Shown: positions 43,501 to 54,008, numbered from the stretch's first letter. The stretch is DNA of 64,000 nt from Chitinophaga polysaccharea (GCF_007829335.1 NZ_VIWO01000014.1:1-64000), one strand, 5' to 3'. Numbers and translations are program-made. The notes: generated from the sequence alone by a model not told the origin.

Positions 43501-46500
43501 TGACAACACGACGGCCAACCGCGTATTGTCTATCACCAAAAAGGCCGACGCTGCAGAACCAGGTACTAACGGCCAGTTTGCGATCAGTTTACCTGCCGGC
43601 ATCACCGCCTCCGAAGCTATCACTGTGAACTATACCATTGGCGGTACCGCTACCAGTGGACAAGATTACACTGCACTGAGTGGCACCGTGACCTTCCCGG
43701 CTGGTAAAGACACTGTATTTGTAACAGTGCCGGTGATAGATGACAAGGTGATTGAAACGACAGAAACTGTGGATATGATCCTTACCGGTGGTACAAGCAC
43801 CAGCTTCAGTTTCACCGCCAGCGCTACCAATGGTAATGCTACCGTGAATATTGCCGACGATGATAACACTGCGGCTAACCGGGTACTCACCGTAGTAAAA
43901 GGTACCGACGCATCCGAACCATCTACCAACGGTACATTTATTATTAGCCTGCCTGCGGGTATTACCGCAGCTGAGAACGTGACTGTAAACTATACCGTTA
44001 GTGGTACTGCCACCGCAGGTACTGACTACACCACGCTCAGCGCCACCGCTTTGATCACAGCAGGTCAGAACAGTGTTACCGTTCAGGTACCGGTAATCGA
44101 CGATCAATTGATTGAAAATACAGAAACAGTAGTGATGACGCTGAATGGTGGTGCTTCTACCAGCTTTACCTTCACTGGTAACAGCAACGCTACCGTAAAC
44201 ATACTTGATAACGATGATGTTGCGGCCAACCGTATACTCAATGTAACGGCCACCAAACAAGCTGCAGAACCAGGCACCAATGGTGAGTTCACCATTAGCC
44301 TGCCAGGTACAGTAGCTTCATCAGAGCCGATTACAGTAACCTACACCATTAATGGCACCGCTACCAGCGGAGTAGATTATACTGCGCTCACAGGTACTGT
44401 GGTGATTCCGGCAGGCCAGCACAGCGTAACTGTTCCGGTACAGGTGATTAATGACCAGATCCTGGAGAATACAGAAACCGTGGGCATGACCATCACAACA
44501 GGTACTTCCACCAGCTTCACTTTCACTGGCGGTAGTACAGCTACGGTGAACATCACAGATGATGAGAATACAGCGGCTAACCGCACACTCAGCATCGTGA
44601 AAACAGCCGATGCCGCAGAACCTGGTACTAACGGCGCGTTCAAAATCAGCCTGCCATCTGGCATCACTTCTTCCGAAGCTATTACCGTAAATTATACAGT
44701 TGCCGGTACAGCTACCAGTGGTACTGATTATACCGCCATCACAGGAGCCATCACCATCCCTGCAGGTCAGAACAGCGTAAATGTTCCGGTTGCTGTAATA
44801 GATGATCAGCTGATTGAGAATACAGAAACGGTGATGATGACCCTGAGCGGTGGTACCTCTACCAACTTTACGTTTACCGGTGCAGGTAATGCTACCGTGA
44901 ATATTACAGATAATGAGAACACGGCGGCTAACCGCGTACTGACAGTAAGTAAGGTAGCCGATGCCGCAGAACCAGCTACCAACGGCGGATTTAAGATTAG
45001 TCTGCCAGCCGGTATCGCTTCTTCTGAAGCTATCACGGTTAACTACACCATCGGTGGTACGGCTACCAGTGGTACAGATTACGCGGCTATCACAGGAATA
45101 ATCACTGTTCCTGCCGGCCAGAATAGTATAACTGTACCAGTGAATGTAATAGACGATCAGTTAATTGAAAACACCGAAACGGTGATCCTGACGCTGAACG
45201 GCGGTACTTCCACCAACTTCATTTTCACCGGTAATGGTAATGCTACGGTGAATATTACAGATGATGAGAATACAGCGGCTAACCGTGTGCTCACCGTTAC
45301 CAAAACAGCCGATGGCGCAGAACCATCTACCAATGGCGGATTTAAAGTAAGTCTGCCAGCCGGTATCGCTTCTTCTGAAGATGTAACCGTAAACTATACC
45401 ATCACCGGTACCGCTACTGCGGGTGCCGACTATGCAGCCATCACCGGCAGCATCACGATCCCTGCGGGTCAGAATAGCGTGAACGTACCGGTAACGGTAA
45501 TAGATGATAAGCTCATCGAACCTACTGAAACCGTGATGATGACACTGAACGGCGGCACCTCTACCAGCTTCACCTTCACCGGTACTGGTAATGCTACCGT
45601 GAACATCACTGACGATGACAGTGGCAACAACGTGCTGACAGTAGTTAAAACGACAGATGCCGCAGAACCGGGTACCAATGGCGCGTTTACCATCAGCCTG
45701 CCTGCAGGTGTTGCATCGGCTGAAGATGTAACGGTGAACTATACCATTACAGGTACCGCTACTGCCGGTACAGACTATACCGCTATCACCGGAACCATTA
45801 CTATCCCGGCAGGTCAAAACAGTGTAAATGTACCGGTAACGGTAATAGATGATAAGCTCATCGAGCATACCGAAACGGTGATCATGACCTTAAACGGTGG
45901 TACATCTACCAACTTCACCTTTACCGGTACTGGTAATGCTACTGTGAATATTACAGATGATGAAGACACACCGGCTAATCGCGTGCTGAGCGTAGTGAAA
46001 ACGGCGGATGCCGCTGAACCTGGCACAAACGGTGCATTCAGCATCAGCCTGCCGGCCGGCATTGCTTCTTCCGAAGACATTACTGTCAACTACAGTATTG
46101 GCGGCACCGCTACCAGCGGAACAGACTACAATGCTATCACCGGAACGATCACCCTTCCTGCAGGACAGAACAGTGTGGCGATACCAGTGGTGGTGAAAGA
46201 CGACCAGGTAATTGAAGTGACTGAAACGGTGGTCATGACCTTAAACGGCGGCACTTCCAGTAGCTTCACGTTTACCGGCAATAGCAATGCTACCGTCAAC
46301 ATCTCCGATGATGAAAGCATTACACCGGCCAGCCTGGCACTGACCATCGCCAAAGACACTGACGGTGCAGAACCATCTACCAACGGCGGCTTTAAAGTGA
46401 GTCTCCCTGCAGGTATCACTTCATCTGAAGATGTTACGGTAAATTATACTGTAGCAGGTACCGCTACCTCCGGCGCAGATTATACTACCCTTACAGGATC

Positions 46501-48739
46501 CGTAGTGATCCCGGCTGGTCAGAATAGCGTGTCGCTCCCGGTAGTAGTGATTGATGACCAGATCATAGAAGTCACAGAAACAGTTGTAGCCACCCTGAGC
46601 GGCGGGACTTCCGCTCACTTTACCTTCACCGGTAGTGGTAATGCGACAGTGAATATCACCGACGACGAAAGCATCACTCCAGCCAAGCTGGTATTGACTG
46701 CCAAAGGAGCAGACGGTGCAGAGCCATCCACCAATGGTAGCTTTGTGATCGGATTGCCGGCAGGTGTTACTTCATCAGAAGACATCACCTTCAACTATAC
46801 GATCGCCGGCACCGCTACTGCCAACGCAGATTACACCGCGCTGACAGGTACGATCGTCATCCCTGCAGGTCAGAACAGCATCACCATACCAGTAGTAGTA
46901 AAAGATGATAAGATAATAGAAGGTACTGAAACGGTTATTATCACACCAACCAGTGCCAGCTCCGGTCACTTTACTTTCACCAACGCTGGTAGTGCCACTG
47001 CCAACATCCTCGATGATGAAGTAGTGGATGCGAACCTGGTGCTGAATGTAACCAAGGATACCGACGCAGCAGAGCCATCTACCAACGGTAGCTTCACCAT
47101 CAGTTTACCGACCGGTGTTAGCGCAGCGACGGATATTACAGCCACCTACACGGTAGCAGGTACTGCGAAGAGCGGAATTGATTACACGACCTTAACCGGA
47201 ACGGTGGTAATACCAGCAGGTCAGAACAGCGTTACAATTCCAGTAACTGTTATCGATGACCAGCTGATAGAAGGAAACGAAACAGTGATCGTTACCGGAA
47301 CAGGTGGTAAGGCTGGTAGTCTCGTATTCACACCGGGTAGCAGCAACACCGCTACCGTGAATATCGCGGATGACGATAATATCAACCTGGACCTGGAAGC
47401 CAGCGCTACTAAGGCCAATGCGGCGGAACCATCTACAGCAGGTGAATTCACCATTAAACTTGCCAGTGGCAAAATACCGGAAGAAGACATCACCGTTACC
47501 TATAGTATTGCGGGCAGTGCAACGGCAGGCACCGACTACCAGGCGCTTACAGGCACCGTAGTGATCCCGGCAGGTACCAACAGCGTAACGGTGCCGGTGA
47601 ATGTAACAGACGATGACTTGATAGAGCCACTTGAAACAGTAATACTCACTGTTACTGGCGGCAAATCAAGCTCCATTAACTATACAGCAGGCGCTAGTAA
47701 AACAGCTACCGTAAACATAGCAGATGACGACAACACTAACCTGGGTCTGTTGATCACTGCAAGTCAGCCAAACGCCGCAGAACCTAATGTTGACGGGGCA
47801 TTTACCATCAGCCTGGCAAATGGCAAGCGTACGGCAGCACCTATCACCATACAGTATATGATGAGTGGCAGCGCTACGCCGGATGCAGATTACACGGCCA
47901 TCAGCGGTACGATCACCATTCCGGCCGGCGCCAGCAGTGTAGTTGTTCCTGTAATTGTTCAGGACGATCGCGAAGTGGAAGGCCCTGAAACAGTAGTGTT
48001 CAAGCTCACCGGCGGAAAATCGGCGGACTACGCCTTCACAACAGGCGCAGCCAACGAGGCCACTGTAACGATTGCAGACAATGATAAACTGGCGGGCGAT
48101 CTGATCGTCACCAAAGAAATCGTTTCACCAGTAGCAGGACCTTACCGTATGGGACAAAACCTCACCTACCGCATTACGGTGAAGAATGTGGGTAATATCC
48201 CTGTCACCAGTGTGAGGGCAGAAGACCATTTACCGGTACAACTGGATATACCAACCCATACAGCAGCAGATCGCGGTGATGTGGTAGTAACGCAAGCCAC
48301 TAAACTGGTAGAATGGAATATCGGCGACCTGGCAGTAGGAGCTAGTGTGCAGATGACGCTGACATCCCGCGTAATTGAAGGTGGTAAGCTGATCAACGAA
48401 GCAACGGCTTATAGTACCAATATGCCGGATGCCGATAGTACCAATAACGTAGGCGTGTCAACGATAGCGGTCGAAGGTTCGGACCTGTCATTCCCGAATG
48501 TGATCACACCGAACGGTGATGGTAAGAACGAAAGGTTCATCATCGGTGGTTTGGAAAAATATCCGGGCGCTGCCATCTTTATCTTCAACCGTTGGGGTGG
48601 ACAGGTGTACCAGTCAAAGGATTACCATAACGATTGGGATGGTTCTAACCTGAACGAGGGCACCTACTACTATATACTGGAAGTAAGGAAAGAAAGTGGT
48701 ATCAAGAAGTACAAAGGATGGGTAACCATAGTACGGTAA
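22565..48739 (+). CDS. Giant T9SS-secreted repeat adhesin (beta-helix, LamG-like units, Calx-beta array, CHU_C)
   Basis: One uninterrupted frame of 8,724 aa, probably near 0.9 MDa. Order: signal peptide (about 1-38, cleaved near TATA/NTF); right-handed beta-helix region opening with [19 protein letters not shown] (about 40-570); seven ~400-aa units with a LamG/concanavalin-like half, YLATDGT..W and ITGIGRDD (about 670-3440); a bridge region (to about 3722); 40 Calx-beta repeats by my hand count (about 3724-8508); a DUF11-type domain (about 8509-8638); and a CHU_C gliding-motility C-terminal domain starting [16 protein letters not shown] and containing FNRWGGQVY, which routes proteins through the type IX secretion system. 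Calx-beta domains often bind calcium; conserved DD and DDD positions recur at each repeat end. The likely role is a cell-surface adhesin or filament for attachment or gliding. PorP/SprF and OmpA-type genes follow within 40 and 18 bp, so the three form an operon. ATGs at 22565 and 22568 are both possible starts. Assembly collapse or expansion in the repeats should be kept in mind. Confidence 0.93.
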   Translation: MMSLLNNVMNPDVRFFSKHCKRLLLALVGMTMTVTATANTFPVTNTNDAGPGSFRQAILDANAAGAGPHDIVFNVHGQITLATSMPTITAKKLTIDGQNKITLYATGTNSIINPFVINADSVTIRNFTVQNSGDINVDIFPNTTGVTVENIRSSSTVGNFLNAFMRVQGASTGLTVRNIYSTDVEPAGSVYVGRAFYFTGGMQTNLVMDNIQLSTAGNTRGGEGIVFRDAGVNGLTLTNSNISGFQNALLFDNTTGPVETANNVLLRNVTIDSLWSGVSLGIYCDYATTNFQVKRTTIDMNVIGQDDDGDYAIRFDNTASNITLDTININENDIHAIWFNGAASTVSINKTVVESRLPGLYGGNACIRFESTINGFNCTNSVLNGDKPGNTDDADVGIAFYAAATGVTVDNVSFNEFDVDGIYAAGATTNFQLSNSTFTRNEDGIEFYNNAARTNVDIINSAFYNQTRSGIVVSGAAGATDVDIKGDTLANNANHAVWFYGAANVTDAEVTGCVIHDNGGAGVVNVAPTNVLISKNSIYNNAAAGISLQGGNCSYTNAAGKTPVLVSSSALGGGQYQLQLTIPTITAGAQYSVDIYANDPATNKTSGQYYVTTLTGLSAGTSTQTITYNAGPGATGLGFWTATLRIPANTCGTSEFSNAIPMAAKGPACVSNGVVAWYRADQAVNGVNWGDISGNANHMTVVGDPDNTTGMVNFNPAIYYDGNDAHLVPASAAVSGAYSIMGMGLLEGSQTGRVFNSSSGNKLMGWHAGFENRLYVEGWLNTGNAITAKGKLYSFERGASGAYAFKSNGALVKNGAASDGTAWTLDVGGATYSEYSKVFIPEVFIYNRDLTSAEIQRIESYMALKYGITLNAGATDYINSDGTVQIWTAAANTGYGARITGIGREDCSMLSQKQSLSQDSGMVTIALGNAIAASNAANTNSFTQDKAFITFGDNGGNTNYFTTVTSVNANQRMGRVWRVQKTAAWDNSQQITLQLTGGAANNYLLISTDPAFGTVTKELKLSGTGTVTLSSADLANGAYFTFGQQQRYPGGVAANLQAWVKADAGTTVADGNILKWSDQAVQREWPLALSAPVAWEKNSINYNPNIYFQGNNYFSVDKFTESYTAGEIFSVQSTTLPSTTTTASFPFEFGGDPSTLTTQFYVYNGSHYTHFGISSRPGYSLAGYNVNRPHLLNNWSAPSNWALNFDGKTIGSSTTFPVTFGRATALNVAIGAGHNAVFSGRISELILFNRQLNATERAQVNSYLALKYGITLTTAAGAATDYIASNGTTRMWTASKNTGYGQRITGIGRDDNGTLLQKQSTSQLDGANVAIGIGSSLAAANADNGSSVANDLSFFTFSDNNQPATYTQPVAGLGNLTTRMARIYKTDRTNWAKSPLTLSLAGGDNTTYLLVSNDETFGAGDKSYVLDANGAITLDSDQLPDGAFFTFANGQAGPAGVAGGLEVWARADSAIVGGNNVSQWKELSASRRTWTLALAGTLPWKETSINFNPGVSFNGTGPGGNYFIQQPEIANTFTAGEVFTVQTSNIDNTATTVNYPFEFGGTYVSGQSLYTWSNNNQYTYFGSGTARRNFAYPASVNVHNAHMLNIWSATNDWAAGMDGKVLLTANANAVNFLSPVGNRDYIGAGHNSVFNGDIPEVILYSRKLSNLERQQVQSYMALRYGLTLGIDAPMDYLASDGTTTMWKAATGGAYTKHITGIGRDDKGMLLQKQSVAADTGIVTIAVGTAVAVSNKANTTTITNDLSFFTFGDDAGATAYQTPVTGISKVNSRMTRVFKAQKNNWADQNITIKLTGGNARTYLLVSTDNTFSTGDAAYALNADGTITLNSNLLADGAYFTFAKNVTGPNAITNGVSFWLRADDGMSGGSNWIDYSNKGNDAAQGVVDSQPITDAKALNFNYGLVFDGTNDFLDITTTRIDPATSTVFAVGSGSGFASARDLVSSGAVGAAHGMEFRLINTGQIQYLENASSVVAIGGFNTYEANKPYIFSATQANNTPNGVRIFGNYTFDNQGAINLTPLTDNLISIGSRTIAARGLYWMGNIGEVIAYNRVLSDAERQSVESYLGLKYGITIGNGATDYLATDGSKYWTADPVYKSRITGIGRDDATALNTKQSLSVDTGFVTLSLGNSIPLTNEQNSNTITNDKSFFVFGDNGLSASSYGTIVSGTNATRRLARIWKVDKTNWTDQPVTLKADAPGTKVYLLISTDPTFATVNQELPLNANKTITLNSSLMPDGVYFTFGAAVKYPGGVNSGKLLWLRADLGTSATADSMGISSWNDYSPNGNNVTQAVAANQPIYMNNAANNLNFNPVVRFNGAPHAMTGGSFLKTASYNGAAAFYAGNQTAAVNTVVFTEPIGTGTQFTLHATWGDNIVYWDPPYVSNRLTYNTGGINNQVILWSTTSDISLAANKQAIYKNGLNVANGNNTSIFTGNNSPFQLGYSTSATSYTGRMGDLIIYAGALTTNEQQRVNTYMAIKYGISLNNGASNYLATDGSTIWNAVTNTGYGNYITGIGRDDAEDLNQKQSRNTATGMQLAIGLNNLAETNLSNANAFTADKSYMVWGDNGGSSLFKTPLSGHPVANYRMARVWRAQESGTVGGVQVAVPYDALPNAAQTYLIISNDATFDGTDKFIPVTATTLNGVKHYAANVDLTNGQYFTFGASIKTPGGVVGTSLWLRADAGTSNTTDNTALNGWTDYASELNNATQATVANQPLYMNNAVDNANFNPVVKFDGTDFMGLDITKLPTGTAARTLFGTGSAATTGTGNKFILAYGAGATNQGNGLAIVGGNGTADFVGWANDVVSPVGNWQPGVFNEMVGVWAGNGGTATLYSKMKSLGSAAKAWNTGNVDAGIGAWPWDRAQAWIGTMGDIIVYPTALTPTELQRVSTYLAIKYGYTIDQTTATDYLATDGTTKVWDATANATYKNNITGIGRDDVEGLAQKQSQNINTGLQPIVGLGGIAANNLSNTNTFSVDKSYLVWGDDGAATNFSTVITGNPLVTNRMARVWKVQETGTVGTVALSVRKDQLPKIATTPYLVVSNDATFDGTDQFIQLSENSVNGVISYTTNIDLTNGQYFTIASYVTAPGGVSDEMLWVKADADLQVDGSNQVEQWLNQAGSMATELRAAPVAHTDAIAASADIIRVANGINFNPTLDFTGAVGKSLKGNATANWNTSANLSIFSVNKPEGVIPNSGTAIFASNGNWTAVGGSGRGLMYLTGGNFALDGAGCPTGQSTPPYAGPVIARGIYVNASNPLNGSTWLNGKQSVLATSCPTQADGSFFEIGGRTTDDATYDNRIFNGKIPEVIVYKSALTTTDAQKVESYLGVKYGITLDQSTAQNYLATDGSVIWNATNNSTYKNNIFGIGRDDREGLVQKQSRSIHTGSILTVGVRAIAATNADNANTFGADKSYLLLGSNSNALTVSGTDLPVGSCIPERLTQEWKTQFTNYDISTQPLSMQFDLTGITTTGTTTGDFSILVDEDGDGNFATGTITEIPATNVAGKIVSFENVGALKDGVVFTLVTSHLQRTANLVPDATVRTVTATCINNDTLYFYDPTDASKYIASIALNGNTMDVTKLSAIVDVNRDMNAALGKNSGTDYGTQLMRRLLQINYTGGALTQNGGVTVRLFWNPAEKTNAENMLSGTRGVTGTQRWTWFKHSGDIATTLADLAPEGLANITEMNPSATGQQDGVDYVEFSGIQSFSTFGGLTAVNQTLAITKVQDGKEGTQDGSFKISLPGTIKATEDITVNYTVTGTANNGGDYTTLTGTVTFPSGSNSISLPVTVTDDNILEVTENVNVTLSGAVGAASGNIYNISSTQSVASLDIADNDSNDPAKTTVGVTWVKDAQEPTTNGAFNISLPAGVTSSEDITVNYAIAGTATPGADYVALSGSIVIPAGQPGVTLPVLVLDDQLLEKPETVIVSVTSGSSTHFTLTPAAAAVTATVNVIDDENTPANRVLSITKKTDAAEPSTNGEFTIHLPVGVIPTEDITVSYNVGGTAQGGSDYTALTGTVIIPAGKDSVVVPVNIIDDQIIENTETVVVTLTGGSSTNFNYTASTTNGNATVNITDDDNTALNRVISIKKKTDAAEPSTNGAFTIGLPGSITSSENITIAYTSSGTATSGTDYTALGTSIVLPAGQNSIPLPITVVDDKIIENTETVIATVTGGTSTSFAFTISSTDGSATANITDDDNTAANRILSVTNDGGDASEPSTNSRFKISLPKGATAADDIVAAEPITVTYTIGGTAINGTDYTTITNTAIIPAGQNSVTVPVTVINDQLMESTETVTMTLAGGTSTSFAFTASTTNGSATVNILDDDNTPANRVLSITKTADGAEPATNATFKISLPGTVTPSEDITVNYTIGGTATNGTDYTTLSGTATILAGQNSITLPVAVINDQVIESTETVTLTLTSGSSTNFSYTVSATNAAATANISDDDNTAANRVLSVINNSNGAEPGTPGEFKISLPAGFTSSAPITVNYTIGGTATSTADYVPLTGTATIAAGQPFVTVPVTVNDDKIIEVTETVVMTLTGGTGGGSAYTASASANTATVNIADDDDTPANRMVRVQLGRDGAEGGASIRFNFLPAPGITYSEPVTINYTIGGTATLGVDYNGITPAHFSGTAVISAGATSTATVANVVDDQIIEGTETVIINITGGSSTNFNFTPDPVEGSATGNIIDNDDNAANRVLSITKTGDAAEPATNNTFKINLPAGITVPEPITVNYTVSGTATGGADYATLSGTVTIPGGSNGTTLPVNVINDDFIENTETVIVKLTGGSTSTLTFTPSTTNGQDTMNIADDDNTAANRVLSIVKQSDLAEPAGNGSFKVSLPGIVSSSEPVTVSYTITGTGTNGDDYTTLTGSIVLPAKQNSVVIPVDVKDDKIIEGTETVVLTLTGGTSTSFTFTADATNGSATANITDNDNIAANQVLSVINGGDAAEPGTNGAFTIGLPAGYTAAAPITVNYTIAGTATSGSDYTALTGTVTLPANQPSISVPVLVKDDQLIENTETVIMTTTGGTGAGLTYTASPTNATATVNIADDENSAASRVLSVTNGGNAAEPTTNGKFKISLPANVFPSEDITVTYTIAGTATGGKDYTALTGTATILAGQNSVDVPVDVIDDQIIEGQETVSLMLSGGTSGSFTYTVSSTAGNAQVTLDDDDNIAANQVLTVTKNADGAEPSTPGSFKVSLPANITSARDITVTYSTSGTAAVGADYQALGTITIPAGQNSVIVTVNVINDKIIEPTETVDMAITGGNDTKFTYTVATGGGSATVNIADDDYNTNSNVVLLTKVSDAVEGGTHGQYRIALPPGVTSSQDVVISFTLGGTANDSAHAPVDYHLLGLSAGNNIVIPAGANEVYIDVDALADGQVEGPETVVLNLTNATSSSGMPFTIDPSGNGATVNIIDADAATSTPIQVIAGINASEPVTNGTFTVKLAGVATSAWPVTIGYRISGTAASGEDYEALGNIIIPANKNSESVTLKVLDDKIIEPTETMTIELLSGSATDGGGNAFIFPPDPANNNITVNIADDDATAVNQILKVVKKDDAAEPGTNGAYTISLPAGYTSAADITFTYNMTGDAARNTDYTISAVTLPANTNSFTIPLIVSDDKIIEPTEKAILNLTGGTDANAFTYTADPAGNNATVNIIDDDSTAANRVLIVTKTADGAEPGIPGEFTISLPAGYTASQDIDVTYTIGGTATPGAGFDYTALTGTAKIIASQPNVKVTVPVTNDDIIEGTETVVMTLTGGTNASFNFTPATGNNIATVNITDDDNTAANQVISIVKKTNAAEPGTNGAFTVSLPPNVTSAKPVTVNYTIAGTAINGTDYGTLSGTVVIPANQNGIDVPVTVKDEKIIEGTETVILTVTGGTSPDYTFTASTTNATATVNITDDDDIAANRVLSVINNGDAAEPGTNGQFLVSLPAGYTAAVPITVTYNVGGTATAGADYTALTNTVVIPAGDPGVPVAVNVIDDKIIESTEDVTLTITGGTGGAAYTASTTNGNATVNIADDDNIPANTALTVTRTADAAEPGTNGSFSINLPNGVTVAEDVTVQYTITGTAVNGTDYATLSGTAVIPANSDKVIVPVTVIDDKIIETIETVIMKLNSGASAHFNFTASTTHGSDTVNIVDNDNTSAALVLSITKKNHGAEPFANGAFTIKLPAGYTSSQDITVNYTVAGTATSGDDYNALSGSIVLPAGKDSVDLLVTVKDDKIIEPTETVVVALTGGSSTDFTLVPSGTAGSATVNIADDESLTPANLVLSIVRKSDAAEPSTNGAFTISLPTGITTAEAITVNYTVAGTATPGADYTALTGTVVIPAGAGTVDVPVAVADDKIIEPTETVIATLAGGTSSSFTFTGSGNATVNITDNDNVAANLILSVANAGDAAEPSVPGSFHITLPAGYTASEDITVNYNITGTATSGTDYTALTGTAVILAGKDGVVVSVPVIDDKLIENTETVIMTLNGGSSTTFTLTGNGSATVNIADDDNNAANRVLSVTKMTDAAEPATDGKFAISLPAGITASEDITVNYTIGGNATSGKDYTALSGTVVIPAGKDTVFVTVPVIDDKVIETTENVVMTLTGGASTSFNFTASTTSGNASVNITDDDNVAANRVINVTNPVDGAEPATNGTFTVGLPAGYTASEDITVSYTVGGTATGGTDYTALSGTVVILAGQTSVPVTVSVIDDKIIENTETVILTATGGTSTSFTLVASGTTGNATVNITDDDNTAANRVLSVKNAGDAAEPATNGKFTISLPGGVTSSEDITVNYTIAGTAASGTDYNALSGTVVIPAGKDSVNVPVSVINDQIIESTETVILTLTNGTSTSFAFTASTTNGKATVNINDDDDNAANRVLLVTRTLDAAEPGTNGNFNISLPAGITAAEDITVNYTIAGTAVNGTDYASLTGSAVILVGKNGVSVPVTVTDDKIIENTETVIMTLTNGTSASFAFTASTTSGTATVNIADDDNTTANRVLSITKKADAAEPGTNGQFAISLPAGITASEAITVNYTIGGTATSGQDYTALSGTVTFPAGKDTVFVTVPVIDDKVIETTETVDMILTGGTSTSFSFTASATNGNATVNIADDDNTAANRVLTVVKGTDASEPSTNGTFIISLPAGITAAENVTVNYTVSGTATAGTDYTTLSATALITAGQNSVTVQVPVIDDQLIENTETVVMTLNGGASTSFTFTGNSNATVNILDNDDVAANRILNVTATKQAAEPGTNGEFTISLPGTVASSEPITVTYTINGTATSGVDYTALTGTVVIPAGQHSVTVPVQVINDQILENTETVGMTITTGTSTSFTFTGGSTATVNITDDENTAANRTLSIVKTADAAEPGTNGAFKISLPSGITSSEAITVNYTVAGTATSGTDYTAITGAITIPAGQNSVNVPVAVIDDQLIENTETVMMTLSGGTSTNFTFTGAGNATVNITDNENTAANRVLTVSKVADAAEPATNGGFKISLPAGIASSEAITVNYTIGGTATSGTDYAAITGIITVPAGQNSITVPVNVIDDQLIENTETVILTLNGGTSTNFIFTGNGNATVNITDDENTAANRVLTVTKTADGAEPSTNGGFKVSLPAGIASSEDVTVNYTITGTATAGADYAAITGSITIPAGQNSVNVPVTVIDDKLIEPTETVMMTLNGGTSTSFTFTGTGNATVNITDDDSGNNVLTVVKTTDAAEPGTNGAFTISLPAGVASAEDVTVNYTITGTATAGTDYTAITGTITIPAGQNSVNVPVTVIDDKLIEHTETVIMTLNGGTSTNFTFTGTGNATVNITDDEDTPANRVLSVVKTADAAEPGTNGAFSISLPAGIASSEDITVNYSIGGTATSGTDYNAITGTITLPAGQNSVAIPVVVKDDQVIEVTETVVMTLNGGTSSSFTFTGNSNATVNISDDESITPASLALTIAKDTDGAEPSTNGGFKVSLPAGITSSEDVTVNYTVAGTATSGADYTTLTGSVVIPAGQNSVSLPVVVIDDQIIEVTETVVATLSGGTSAHFTFTGSGNATVNITDDESITPAKLVLTAKGADGAEPSTNGSFVIGLPAGVTSSEDITFNYTIAGTATANADYTALTGTIVIPAGQNSITIPVVVKDDKIIEGTETVIITPTSASSGHFTFTNAGSATANILDDEVVDANLVLNVTKDTDAAEPSTNGSFTISLPTGVSAATDITATYTVAGTAKSGIDYTTLTGTVVIPAGQNSVTIPVTVIDDQLIEGNETVIVTGTGGKAGSLVFTPGSSNTATVNIADDDNINLDLEASATKANAAEPSTAGEFTIKLASGKIPEEDITVTYSIAGSATAGTDYQALTGTVVIPAGTNSVTVPVNVTDDDLIEPLETVILTVTGGKSSSINYTAGASKTATVNIADDDNTNLGLLITASQPNAAEPNVDGAFTISLANGKRTAAPITIQYMMSGSATPDADYTAISGTITIPAGASSVVVPVIVQDDREVEGPETVVFKLTGGKSADYAFTTGAANEATVTIADNDKLAGDLIVTKEIVSPVAGPYRMGQNLTYRITVKNVGNIPVTSVRAEDHLPVQLDIPTHTAADRGDVVVTQATKLVEWNIGDLAVGASVQMTLTSRVIEGGKLINEATAYSTNMPDADSTNNVGVSTIAVEGSDLSFPNVITPNGDGKNERFIIGGLEKYPGAAIFIFNRWGGQVYQSKDYHNDWDGSNLNEGTYYYILEVRKESGIKKYKGWVTIVR
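24571..32870 (+). repeat. Seven ~1.2-kb coding repeats (LamG-like / GIGRDD units)
   Basis: Within the giant gene, units begin near 24571, 25705, 26925, 28150, 29350, 30600 and 31850. Each opens with an 'x-W-x-(R/K)AD' block (WYRAD, WVKAD, WARAD, WLRAD), continues with a LamG-like fold and an 'SYLALKYGI' helix, then YL.(T/S)[11 protein letters not shown] (IFGIGRDD in the last), a KQS motif and a final strand ending YFTF. The units are clearly homologous but diverged, so this expansion looks older than parts of the Calx-beta array. Confidence 0.85.
33731..48090 (+). repeat. Array of 40 Calx-beta coding repeats, ~115-125 codons each
   Basis: Within the giant gene. The consensus unit is AAEP.TNG.F.ISLPAG, then [36 protein letters not shown] and ATVNI.DDDN. 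Forty units were counted by hand over about 4,785 codons (mean about 120). Units 8, 14 and 15 are the most divergent. From about unit 29 on, most units use a shortened final loop (TFTG.GNATVNI in place of [15 protein letters not shown]), also seen in units 22 and 23. Units 31-36 are the most alike. Confidence 0.85.
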
Positions 48740-48779
48740 GAGATAACAATATTATCTGCTACAAAAAAAAGTGTAAAAG

Positions 48780-49781
48780 ATGCAAACAGTACTTAGAGCA
48801 GGAATAATGGTCTTGCTGCTGGCAATAAGCATGCGTGGCACAGCGCAGCAGAACATACAGTTCAGCCAGTATGTCTTCAACGGGTTAAGCGTTAACCCTG
48901 CCTATGCAGGCTATAAGGAAGACCTGTATGTGAATACCGTTTACCGTCATCAATGGAGTGGTTTCCCTGGTGCGCCTCGTACAGGTGGCATATCGATAGA
49001 TGGGGTAACGCCGGCGAGCGACAACAAGGTAGGATTGGGGTTGCAAATGTTGTTTGATAAACTGGGACCACAGGAGGCATTATCGCTCTATGGCTCTTAC
49101 GCCTACCGGATTCCGCTGGATGATGAAGGTACGCGCCGGCTTTGCTTTGGTCTTGGCGGTGGCGTTACCCAGTATTCCATCGACGGTAATGCACTGCAAT
49201 ACACTGATAACGACGACGTGGCTCTGCCGCTGGGTAAAAAGAGTGTGTGGGTACCGGATGCCCGCTTTGGGATTTACTATTATACTTCCCGTTTTTATGC
49301 CGGCGCTTCTGTCATGGACCTGTTTTCGCTCTATACCGATGCTACGCGTTATAACTGGAAAGGAAATAACTATTCGACCATCCGTAAAACACAGCACCTG
49401 TATATTACTACAGGTGCTATGTTTCCGCTGGGTGACAACTTACAGCTGAAGCCTTCGATCCTTATTAAGGAAGATTTTAAAGGACCTACCAACGTAGATA
49501 TTAATGCCTTCCTGTTGATTGGCGACAAATTATGGACGGGCGCTTCATATCGTACCGGCGTGGGATTATGGAATAAAACTAACTTGCAAAAAGACCTCAG
49601 CGAAGTAGATGCTGCCAGCGTAATGGTGGAATTTTATGCTACTGAAAAACTGCGCATAGGGTATTCCTATGATCTGACCATTAATAAAATGGCGGGTTAC
49701 CAGGGAGGATCGCATGAGATATCCCTGGGCTTTTTAATCCCATCGAAGAATTTTACGGTAAAGAGCCCCAGGTATTTTTAA
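48780..49781 (+). CDS. PorP/SprF-family type IX secretion system membrane protein
   Basis: A 333-aa outer-membrane protein with a signal peptide (about 1-22) and the family opening QNIQFSQYVFNGLSVNPAYAGY, followed by alternating amphipathic strands to a C-terminal aromatic residue (PRYF), as in outer-membrane barrels. PorP/SprF proteins work with the T9SS; SprF-type members are needed for surface delivery of the adhesin encoded next to them. Here the gene lies 40 bp after the giant CHU_C protein, so it is the probable dedicated secretion or attachment partner of that protein. Confidence 0.93.
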   Translation: MQTVLRAGIMVLLLAISMRGTAQQNIQFSQYVFNGLSVNPAYAGYKEDLYVNTVYRHQWSGFPGAPRTGGISIDGVTPASDNKVGLGLQMLFDKLGPQEALSLYGSYAYRIPLDDEGTRRLCFGLGGGVTQYSIDGNALQYTDNDDVALPLGKKSVWVPDARFGIYYYTSRFYAGASVMDLFSLYTDATRYNWKGNNYSTIRKTQHLYITTGAMFPLGDNLQLKPSILIKEDFKGPTNVDINAFLLIGDKLWTGASYRTGVGLWNKTNLQKDLSEVDAASVMVEFYATEKLRIGYSYDLTINKMAGYQGGSHEISLGFLIPSKNFTVKSPRYF

Positions 49782-49799
49782 CCTTTAGTTATTACACGT

Positions 49800-51608
49800 A
49801 TGATACGTTGCACGATAATGACCATTCCGCTGGTGCTTTTGATGACGACACAGTTGTACAGCCAGGAGCAGAAGAGTTTGACGCAGTTGGCCGATGAGGC
49901 ATACGCCAGGCAGGAGTATGCAAAGGCGGGCTCCCTCTATTACAGGATTGCCCGTAATAAAGGAAGTAAAACGGCGGTAGACCAGTTGATGAAAATGGCG
50001 CATAGTTACCAGGAAATTGGTTACTATAAGTCGGCTGCCGACATCTACCAGGAAGTTACCAGTCGCCCCGATTGTCCTGCATCTGCTTATTTTTCCTATG
50101 GTGAAGTACTCAAGCAGCTGGAACAATATGATGCGGCAAAAAAGCAATATACTTTATTCAGCACGTCGAATGCCGACAGCCTTAAATTAAAAGATATTGC
50201 GTTGCTGGGCTGCGACAGTGCTGTTGTATGGAATAAGCAAGGCGCGCCTATAGAGTTGAAGCCGATCAAAGAACTGAATACCTATGGTTCCGACCTCGTA
50301 AGCGGGGCGGTACAAAAAGGCTTGCTGGTGATGTCGAACGGGTACCGCTCGATGGCGCTGAATAGTGGCTCGCAGTCTAATCCTGCCATTGACAAACGCA
50401 CAGAGCAACCTTATTACAAAGCATATGTTTACCAGCAATACGCAGGTGATAATTCCAACGCCTACCTGGAAGAACTGGTACCGGCGTTGTTGGGCAAATA
50501 TGATTATCATATTGGCCCTGTATGCTTAAATAGTACGGAAGATACGCTGTATGCTACCATCAATATACAAGGTAAGGGAGTACCCGTTACCGGCAAAGGT
50601 GCTGTGAATGGTATCCGCCACCTGCAGATCTACCAGTCTGTGAAAAAGAATGGTAAATGGGAAACGCCGGTATTGATGCCTGGTATTAACGTAGAAGGAT
50701 ACTCGGCCAGCCATGCGGTATTAAGTTCCGGTGGCGATGTATTGTATTTTGTATCAGATCGCCCGGGTGGCCTGGGGCAGACAGATATATGGTATGCAGA
50801 GAAGCAGGCAGATGGTACCTGGGGCGCGCCGGTTAACTGCGGCAGCCAGGTAAACACGGTGGCTGCTGAAACCTTTCCCACGGTGAACGAAGAAGGGATT
50901 CTTTACTTCTCCAGCAGGGGCTATGCAGGGATGGGGGGCTACGATATCTATCGTGTGAAGGGTGCAAAATCCAGTTGGGAAGTACCGGAGAATATGAAAC
51001 TGCCGTTCAATTCCGGGGCTGATGATATGGGGCTGGTATTGAAACGAAATGGTTATGAAGGTTACCTGGCTTCCAACAGGCCAGGTGGTATGGGAAAAGA
51101 TGATATCTACTATTTCTCAGACCCCAATTATTTTAGCCGGGTTAATCCTGTGCCGGAGCCGCCGGTGACTGTCGATCATCCTACAACACCGGTAACGGGC
51201 GGTCCGCCTAACCCGGGAGGGAAAAAACACACTGCTGAAGAAATTACGGATAAACAAAAACTGGAAGAATTGAAGTTTTTGTATGACTATAACAGTGCCT
51301 CCCTGCTCACAGAGTCCCGCAGGATCCTGGACCAGGTGGCAGCGGTGTTGAAGCGCCATCCCGACTGGAAAATTGTGATTATGTCCTTTGCGGATAGCCG
51401 TGGTGGCGATCAGTATAATACCGATTTGTCGGCGTTGCGTTGCTATGCAGTAATAGATTACCTGGCCGGTAAGGGCATTGATCCCAAACGCCTTTACTAT
51501 AGCAATAAAGGGGAGCGAGACCCTGTGAATGGCTGTAAAGACGGGGTGCCATGTAGTGAAAAAGAATATAAACAAAACAGACGTTCCGAATTAAAGATAA
51601 AATGGTAG
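49800..51608 (+). CDS. TPR / PD40 / OmpA-family outer-membrane protein
   Basis: A 602-aa protein. A signal peptide (about 1-21, QLYSQ) is followed by TPR-like helices (LADEAYARQEYAKAGSLYYR), a WD40-like PD40 propeller (VSDRPGGLGQTDIWY; SSRGYAGMGGYDIYR; SNRPGGMGKDDIYY), a Pro/Thr linker, and a C-terminal OmpA domain (FLYDYNSASLLTESRRILDQ; ADSRGGDQYN) that should bind peptidoglycan. The same architecture accompanies SprF-type genes in other Bacteroidota. It is the last gene of the adhesin operon, 18 bp after porP/sprF and followed by a strong terminator. It probably tethers the secretion or adhesin complex to the cell wall. Confidence 0.92.
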   Translation: MIRCTIMTIPLVLLMTTQLYSQEQKSLTQLADEAYARQEYAKAGSLYYRIARNKGSKTAVDQLMKMAHSYQEIGYYKSAADIYQEVTSRPDCPASAYFSYGEVLKQLEQYDAAKKQYTLFSTSNADSLKLKDIALLGCDSAVVWNKQGAPIELKPIKELNTYGSDLVSGAVQKGLLVMSNGYRSMALNSGSQSNPAIDKRTEQPYYKAYVYQQYAGDNSNAYLEELVPALLGKYDYHIGPVCLNSTEDTLYATINIQGKGVPVTGKGAVNGIRHLQIYQSVKKNGKWETPVLMPGINVEGYSASHAVLSSGGDVLYFVSDRPGGLGQTDIWYAEKQADGTWGAPVNCGSQVNTVAAETFPTVNEEGILYFSSRGYAGMGGYDIYRVKGAKSSWEVPENMKLPFNSGADDMGLVLKRNGYEGYLASNRPGGMGKDDIYYFSDPNYFSRVNPVPEPPVTVDHPTTPVTGGPPNPGGKKHTAEEITDKQKLEELKFLYDYNSASLLTESRRILDQVAAVLKRHPDWKIVIMSFADSRGGDQYNTDLSALRCYAVIDYLAGKGIDPKRLYYSNKGERDPVNGCKDGVPCSEKEYKQNRRSELKIKW

Positions 51609-51625
51609 GGTAGATAGTAAATAGT

Positions 51626-51660
51626 AAGAGCCTTCAGGTGAAAACCTGGAGGCTCTTTTG
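51626..51660 (+). terminator. Intrinsic terminator of the giant adhesin operon
   Basis: A 14-bp stem (51626-51639 with 51644-51657, one G-T wobble) with a GAAA tetraloop, ending in a short T-run. Confidence 0.85.
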
Positions 51661-51774
51661 TTTGTTAGCCATCTTCTTCACATAGTTCGTTTCCTATTTG
51701 GCTGTTATCATGAACGCGCCTGTTATTTCGCCCCTCAAAATAACTAACTCGCGGGCCAATTTGTCCAACTGAGG

Positions 51775-51860
51775 TGTTTGATAAAATTTCACATTGCGGG
51801 ACTGTCTACTTTTGAGTAAACAAACAGCAAAACGCAATAACAACCACATTTTATCAAACA
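51775..51860. repeat. 13-bp perfect inverted repeats flanking a promoter-like segment
   Basis: tgtttgataaaat at 51775-51787 and its exact reverse complement at 51848-51860 enclose 60 bp that hold a -7-like box TACTTTTG (51807-51814). The right copy ends 15 bp before the DoxX start codon. This could be two operator half-sites, a large hairpin, or the ends of an invertible promoter; the sequence alone does not decide. Confidence 0.5.
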
Positions 51861-51875
51861 TTTAAAAATAGAAAA

Positions 51876-52280
51876 ATGAAAACTACTACCACAAAAATCA
51901 TCTATTGGTCAGGCGTTATTTTTATGTCACTCTGGTTTGGCGCCAGCGGTTTCTTTGAATTAACCAGGAACCCGATTGTATGGGGTATCACGCAGCAGTT
52001 GGGCTATCCGCCGCATTTTATCTATATCCTGGGTGTTTTTAAAATTTCAGGGATCATTACCTTATTAATTCCCAACCGGTTACTTCGGTTAAAAGAATGG
52101 GTATTTGCGGGCATGTTTTTCGATATCATTTTCGCTTTCTTTTCCAAAATAAGTGTGCTGGGTTTTCCTGCTACTATAGATGCTATTATTGCATTTAGCG
52201 TACTGTTGGCCGCCTACCTGATGTTCAGAAAGCTGTACCCGGTTCATTACGCGGTGGAAGTGCCGGCAATGGCGCATTGA
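51876..52280 (+). CDS. DoxX-like family membrane protein
   Basis: A 134-aa protein with four hydrophobic helices and the DoxX-like opening IIYWSGVIFMSLWFGASGFF, then GVFKISGIITLLIP and a conserved FAGMFFD segment. Members are small inner-membrane proteins; some take part in redox or sulfur oxidation, but most have no known function. It is followed by an alpha/beta hydrolase with its own promoter candidate, so they are neighbours more than a firm operon. Confidence 0.85.
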   Translation: MKTTTTKIIYWSGVIFMSLWFGASGFFELTRNPIVWGITQQLGYPPHFIYILGVFKISGIITLLIPNRLLRLKEWVFAGMFFDIIFAFFSKISVLGFPATIDAIIAFSVLLAAYLMFRKLYPVHYAVEVPAMAH

Positions 52281-52387
52281 GTGGCTGATAATAGTATTAC
52301 CAACAATCCTGATCTTTTTTGGACAAAGCCATAACAGGGTAAGGAACTAACCTGTAATTATACAGCACAAACCCCGGCTTGTACCTG

Positions 52388-52416
52388 TTGGAGGCTGATA
52401 GGGTGGTCTATTTTTG
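52388..52416 (+). promoter_or_regulatory. Promoter for the alpha/beta hydrolase
   Basis: TTG at 52388-52390, an 18-bp spacer, and TATTTTTG at 52409-52416 (exact TAnnTTTG). It lies 31 bp before the chosen ATG and rules out a longer TTG start upstream. Confidence 0.6.
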
Positions 52417-52447
52417 TGTTATCAATCATCATAAAAAACAGATCAAA

Positions 52448-53263
52448 ATGGAAAACATAATAGCCTCCCTGCCAGCCACTCAATATTTTACTACTGGCGA
52501 CGGTGTGCGCATTGCCTACGAACTGGAAGGCGAAACAGGCAACCCTGTGCTGGTATTGTCTAATTCTATTGCTACCGACTATCATATGTGGGATGTACAA
52601 ATGCCTGCTTTTACCCGTTTCTTCCAGGTATTACGGTTTGATACCCGGGGTAATGGCGCTTCCGGCGCTCCCGCCGGAGATTATTCCATTAACCGGATGG
52701 CGCTGGATGTAATTGAGTTGCTGGACCACCTGGGTATTGAAAAAGCGCATTTCCTGGGCTTATCGTTGGGTGGTTTTATAGGTCAGTACCTGGCTATACA
52801 CACGCCTGAAAGGATCGATAAATTGGTATTGGCCAATACTTCCTCTTACCTGGGGCCACAGGCGTACTTTAATAAACAGATAAAATCCTTGCAAGAGGGC
52901 GCTACCATGGACGGATTTGCCGATATGTTTATTCATAACTGGTTTCCGGCCGCGATGATCAGCAATGGAGACAGCCGGGTAGCGCCCTTCCGTGACATGG
53001 TATTAAACACGCCTCCATTGGGATTGGCCGGCTCTTTCGCTGCTGTGCGTGATGGCGACCTGAGAAAAACTGCTGCCCTGATCCCACATGCAACGCTCAT
53101 TATAGGCGGACAATATGATACGGTAACCCTACCTGAACACAGTGAATTACTCGCCGCCACCATCGTCAATTCCAGCCTGACGATACTCCCGGTAGTGCAC
53201 CTGTCGAATATAGAGAGCAGTGAAAGGTTCAACGAGCTGGTGATCGACTTTTTGCAGGATTGA
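52448..53263 (+). CDS. Alpha/beta hydrolase, 3-oxoadipate enol-lactonase-like
   Basis: A 271-aa cytoplasmic hydrolase. The nucleophile is S106 in GLSLGG, the acid is probably D224 (GGQYDTVT) and the base H251 (PVVHLSN), a complete triad in the right order. The N-terminal LSNSIATDYHMWDVQ and FDTRGNGAS blocks resemble PcaD-type enol-lactone hydrolases. No other beta-ketoadipate pathway gene is present, so the true substrate is open. The start is set by the promoter just upstream. Confidence 0.88.
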   Translation: MENIIASLPATQYFTTGDGVRIAYELEGETGNPVLVLSNSIATDYHMWDVQMPAFTRFFQVLRFDTRGNGASGAPAGDYSINRMALDVIELLDHLGIEKAHFLGLSLGGFIGQYLAIHTPERIDKLVLANTSSYLGPQAYFNKQIKSLQEGATMDGFADMFIHNWFPAAMISNGDSRVAPFRDMVLNTPPLGLAGSFAAVRDGDLRKTAALIPHATLIIGGQYDTVTLPEHSELLAATIVNSSLTILPVVHLSNIESSERFNELVIDFLQD

Positions 53264-53276
53264 GATGAAATAACCT

Positions 53277-53317
53277 GGTAGTGGATAGTTCCGGGTGTCA
53301 GCCGATTATCCACTACC
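53277..53317. terminator. Hairpin after the alpha/beta hydrolase
   Basis: A perfect 11-bp stem (ggtagtggata / tatccactacc) with a 19-nt loop starts 14 bp past the stop codon. It has no T-run. Confidence 0.5.
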
Positions 53318-53443
53318 TATCATAATGGTCAATAATGAAATTTCCTTATTATTGTGGTGAAAATGAGCCAACGAGTTCAATTGTTAAACCAGTTAATCAG
53401 TGTTAGCCTGGCTGTTATAGCCAAATTTTAACCACTTTAATTT

Positions 53444-53989
53444 ATGAAGAGAATATTGACGCTCTTATTAGGAACAGCATTTCTATTTTCCTGCAGCAAA
53501 AAGAAAGACGATAATACTGGTCCCAGTTCCGCTGATGCCAGCTGGAAGCTCGGCCAATACACCTATGTAAGAGGTACGTCTTCGCAATCGAGTACTACCA
53601 GCAGTGGGAAAACTATTACGGCTATGGCCGTTGGCACCACCGGAGATGGAGGAAACTTTGGCGCTTTTTCCGGCAGTGCATTGACCTTCACCTTTTACAG
53701 CAACCTGGGAGAGGGAGAATACCGCCTGGGTACAACGGAAGCAATGGTGTCCAGTCCCACTGCCCGCATTATTGTGATTAACTGTACCATTGGCACCGCC
53801 GTAAACACAGGCTCCCTGCTGTATTCTGTGCTGGGAACCGGAGGCACTGCCAGCGTAACGCAAGACAGTAATGGTAAGTATCATGTGAGTGTATCAACGC
53901 CGGTTACTTTCAAAAAGGATATTGCAGTAAACGGGGGAATTCCTGCTGCGCAGGAAACATATGACCTGACGATCAAGAATGCGTACTAA
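53444..53989 (+). CDS. Hypothetical lipoprotein
   Basis: A 181-aa protein with a lipoprotein signal ending LFSC (C17) and a charged, Ser-rich linker (SKKKDDNTGPSSAD). The mature part is rich in Thr, Gly and Ser with alternating beta-type sequence. No catalytic motif is visible and I do not recognise the family. It is monocistronic, with a terminator directly after. Confidence 0.75.
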   Translation: MKRILTLLLGTAFLFSCSKKKDDNTGPSSADASWKLGQYTYVRGTSSQSSTTSSGKTITAMAVGTTGDGGNFGAFSGSALTFTFYSNLGEGEYRLGTTEAMVSSPTARIIVINCTIGTAVNTGSLLYSVLGTGGTASVTQDSNGKYHVSVSTPVTFKKDIAVNGGIPAAQETYDLTIKNAY

Positions 53990-54008
53990 GCATATTACCG
54001 ATAAAAGT

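Noticed and set aside
33731-48090. Many regularly spaced minus-strand reading frames of about 80-110 codons (and some longer) opposite the Calx-beta array
   Set aside because: They recur with the repeat period, share the same antisense sequence (for example runs of [12 protein letters not shown] residues) and have no independent start signals. They are shadows of the repeat coding sequence.
33731-48090. Regular direct repeats that could be mistaken for a CRISPR array
   Set aside because: The period is about 345-375 bp, the whole length is coding in one frame, and the repeats are protein domains. No cas genes are present.
22565-48739. Giant gene as a fusion artefact of several genes
   Set aside because: There is one frame without stop over 26 kb, a signal peptide only at the start and a CHU_C domain only at the end, followed by the expected PorP/SprF partner.
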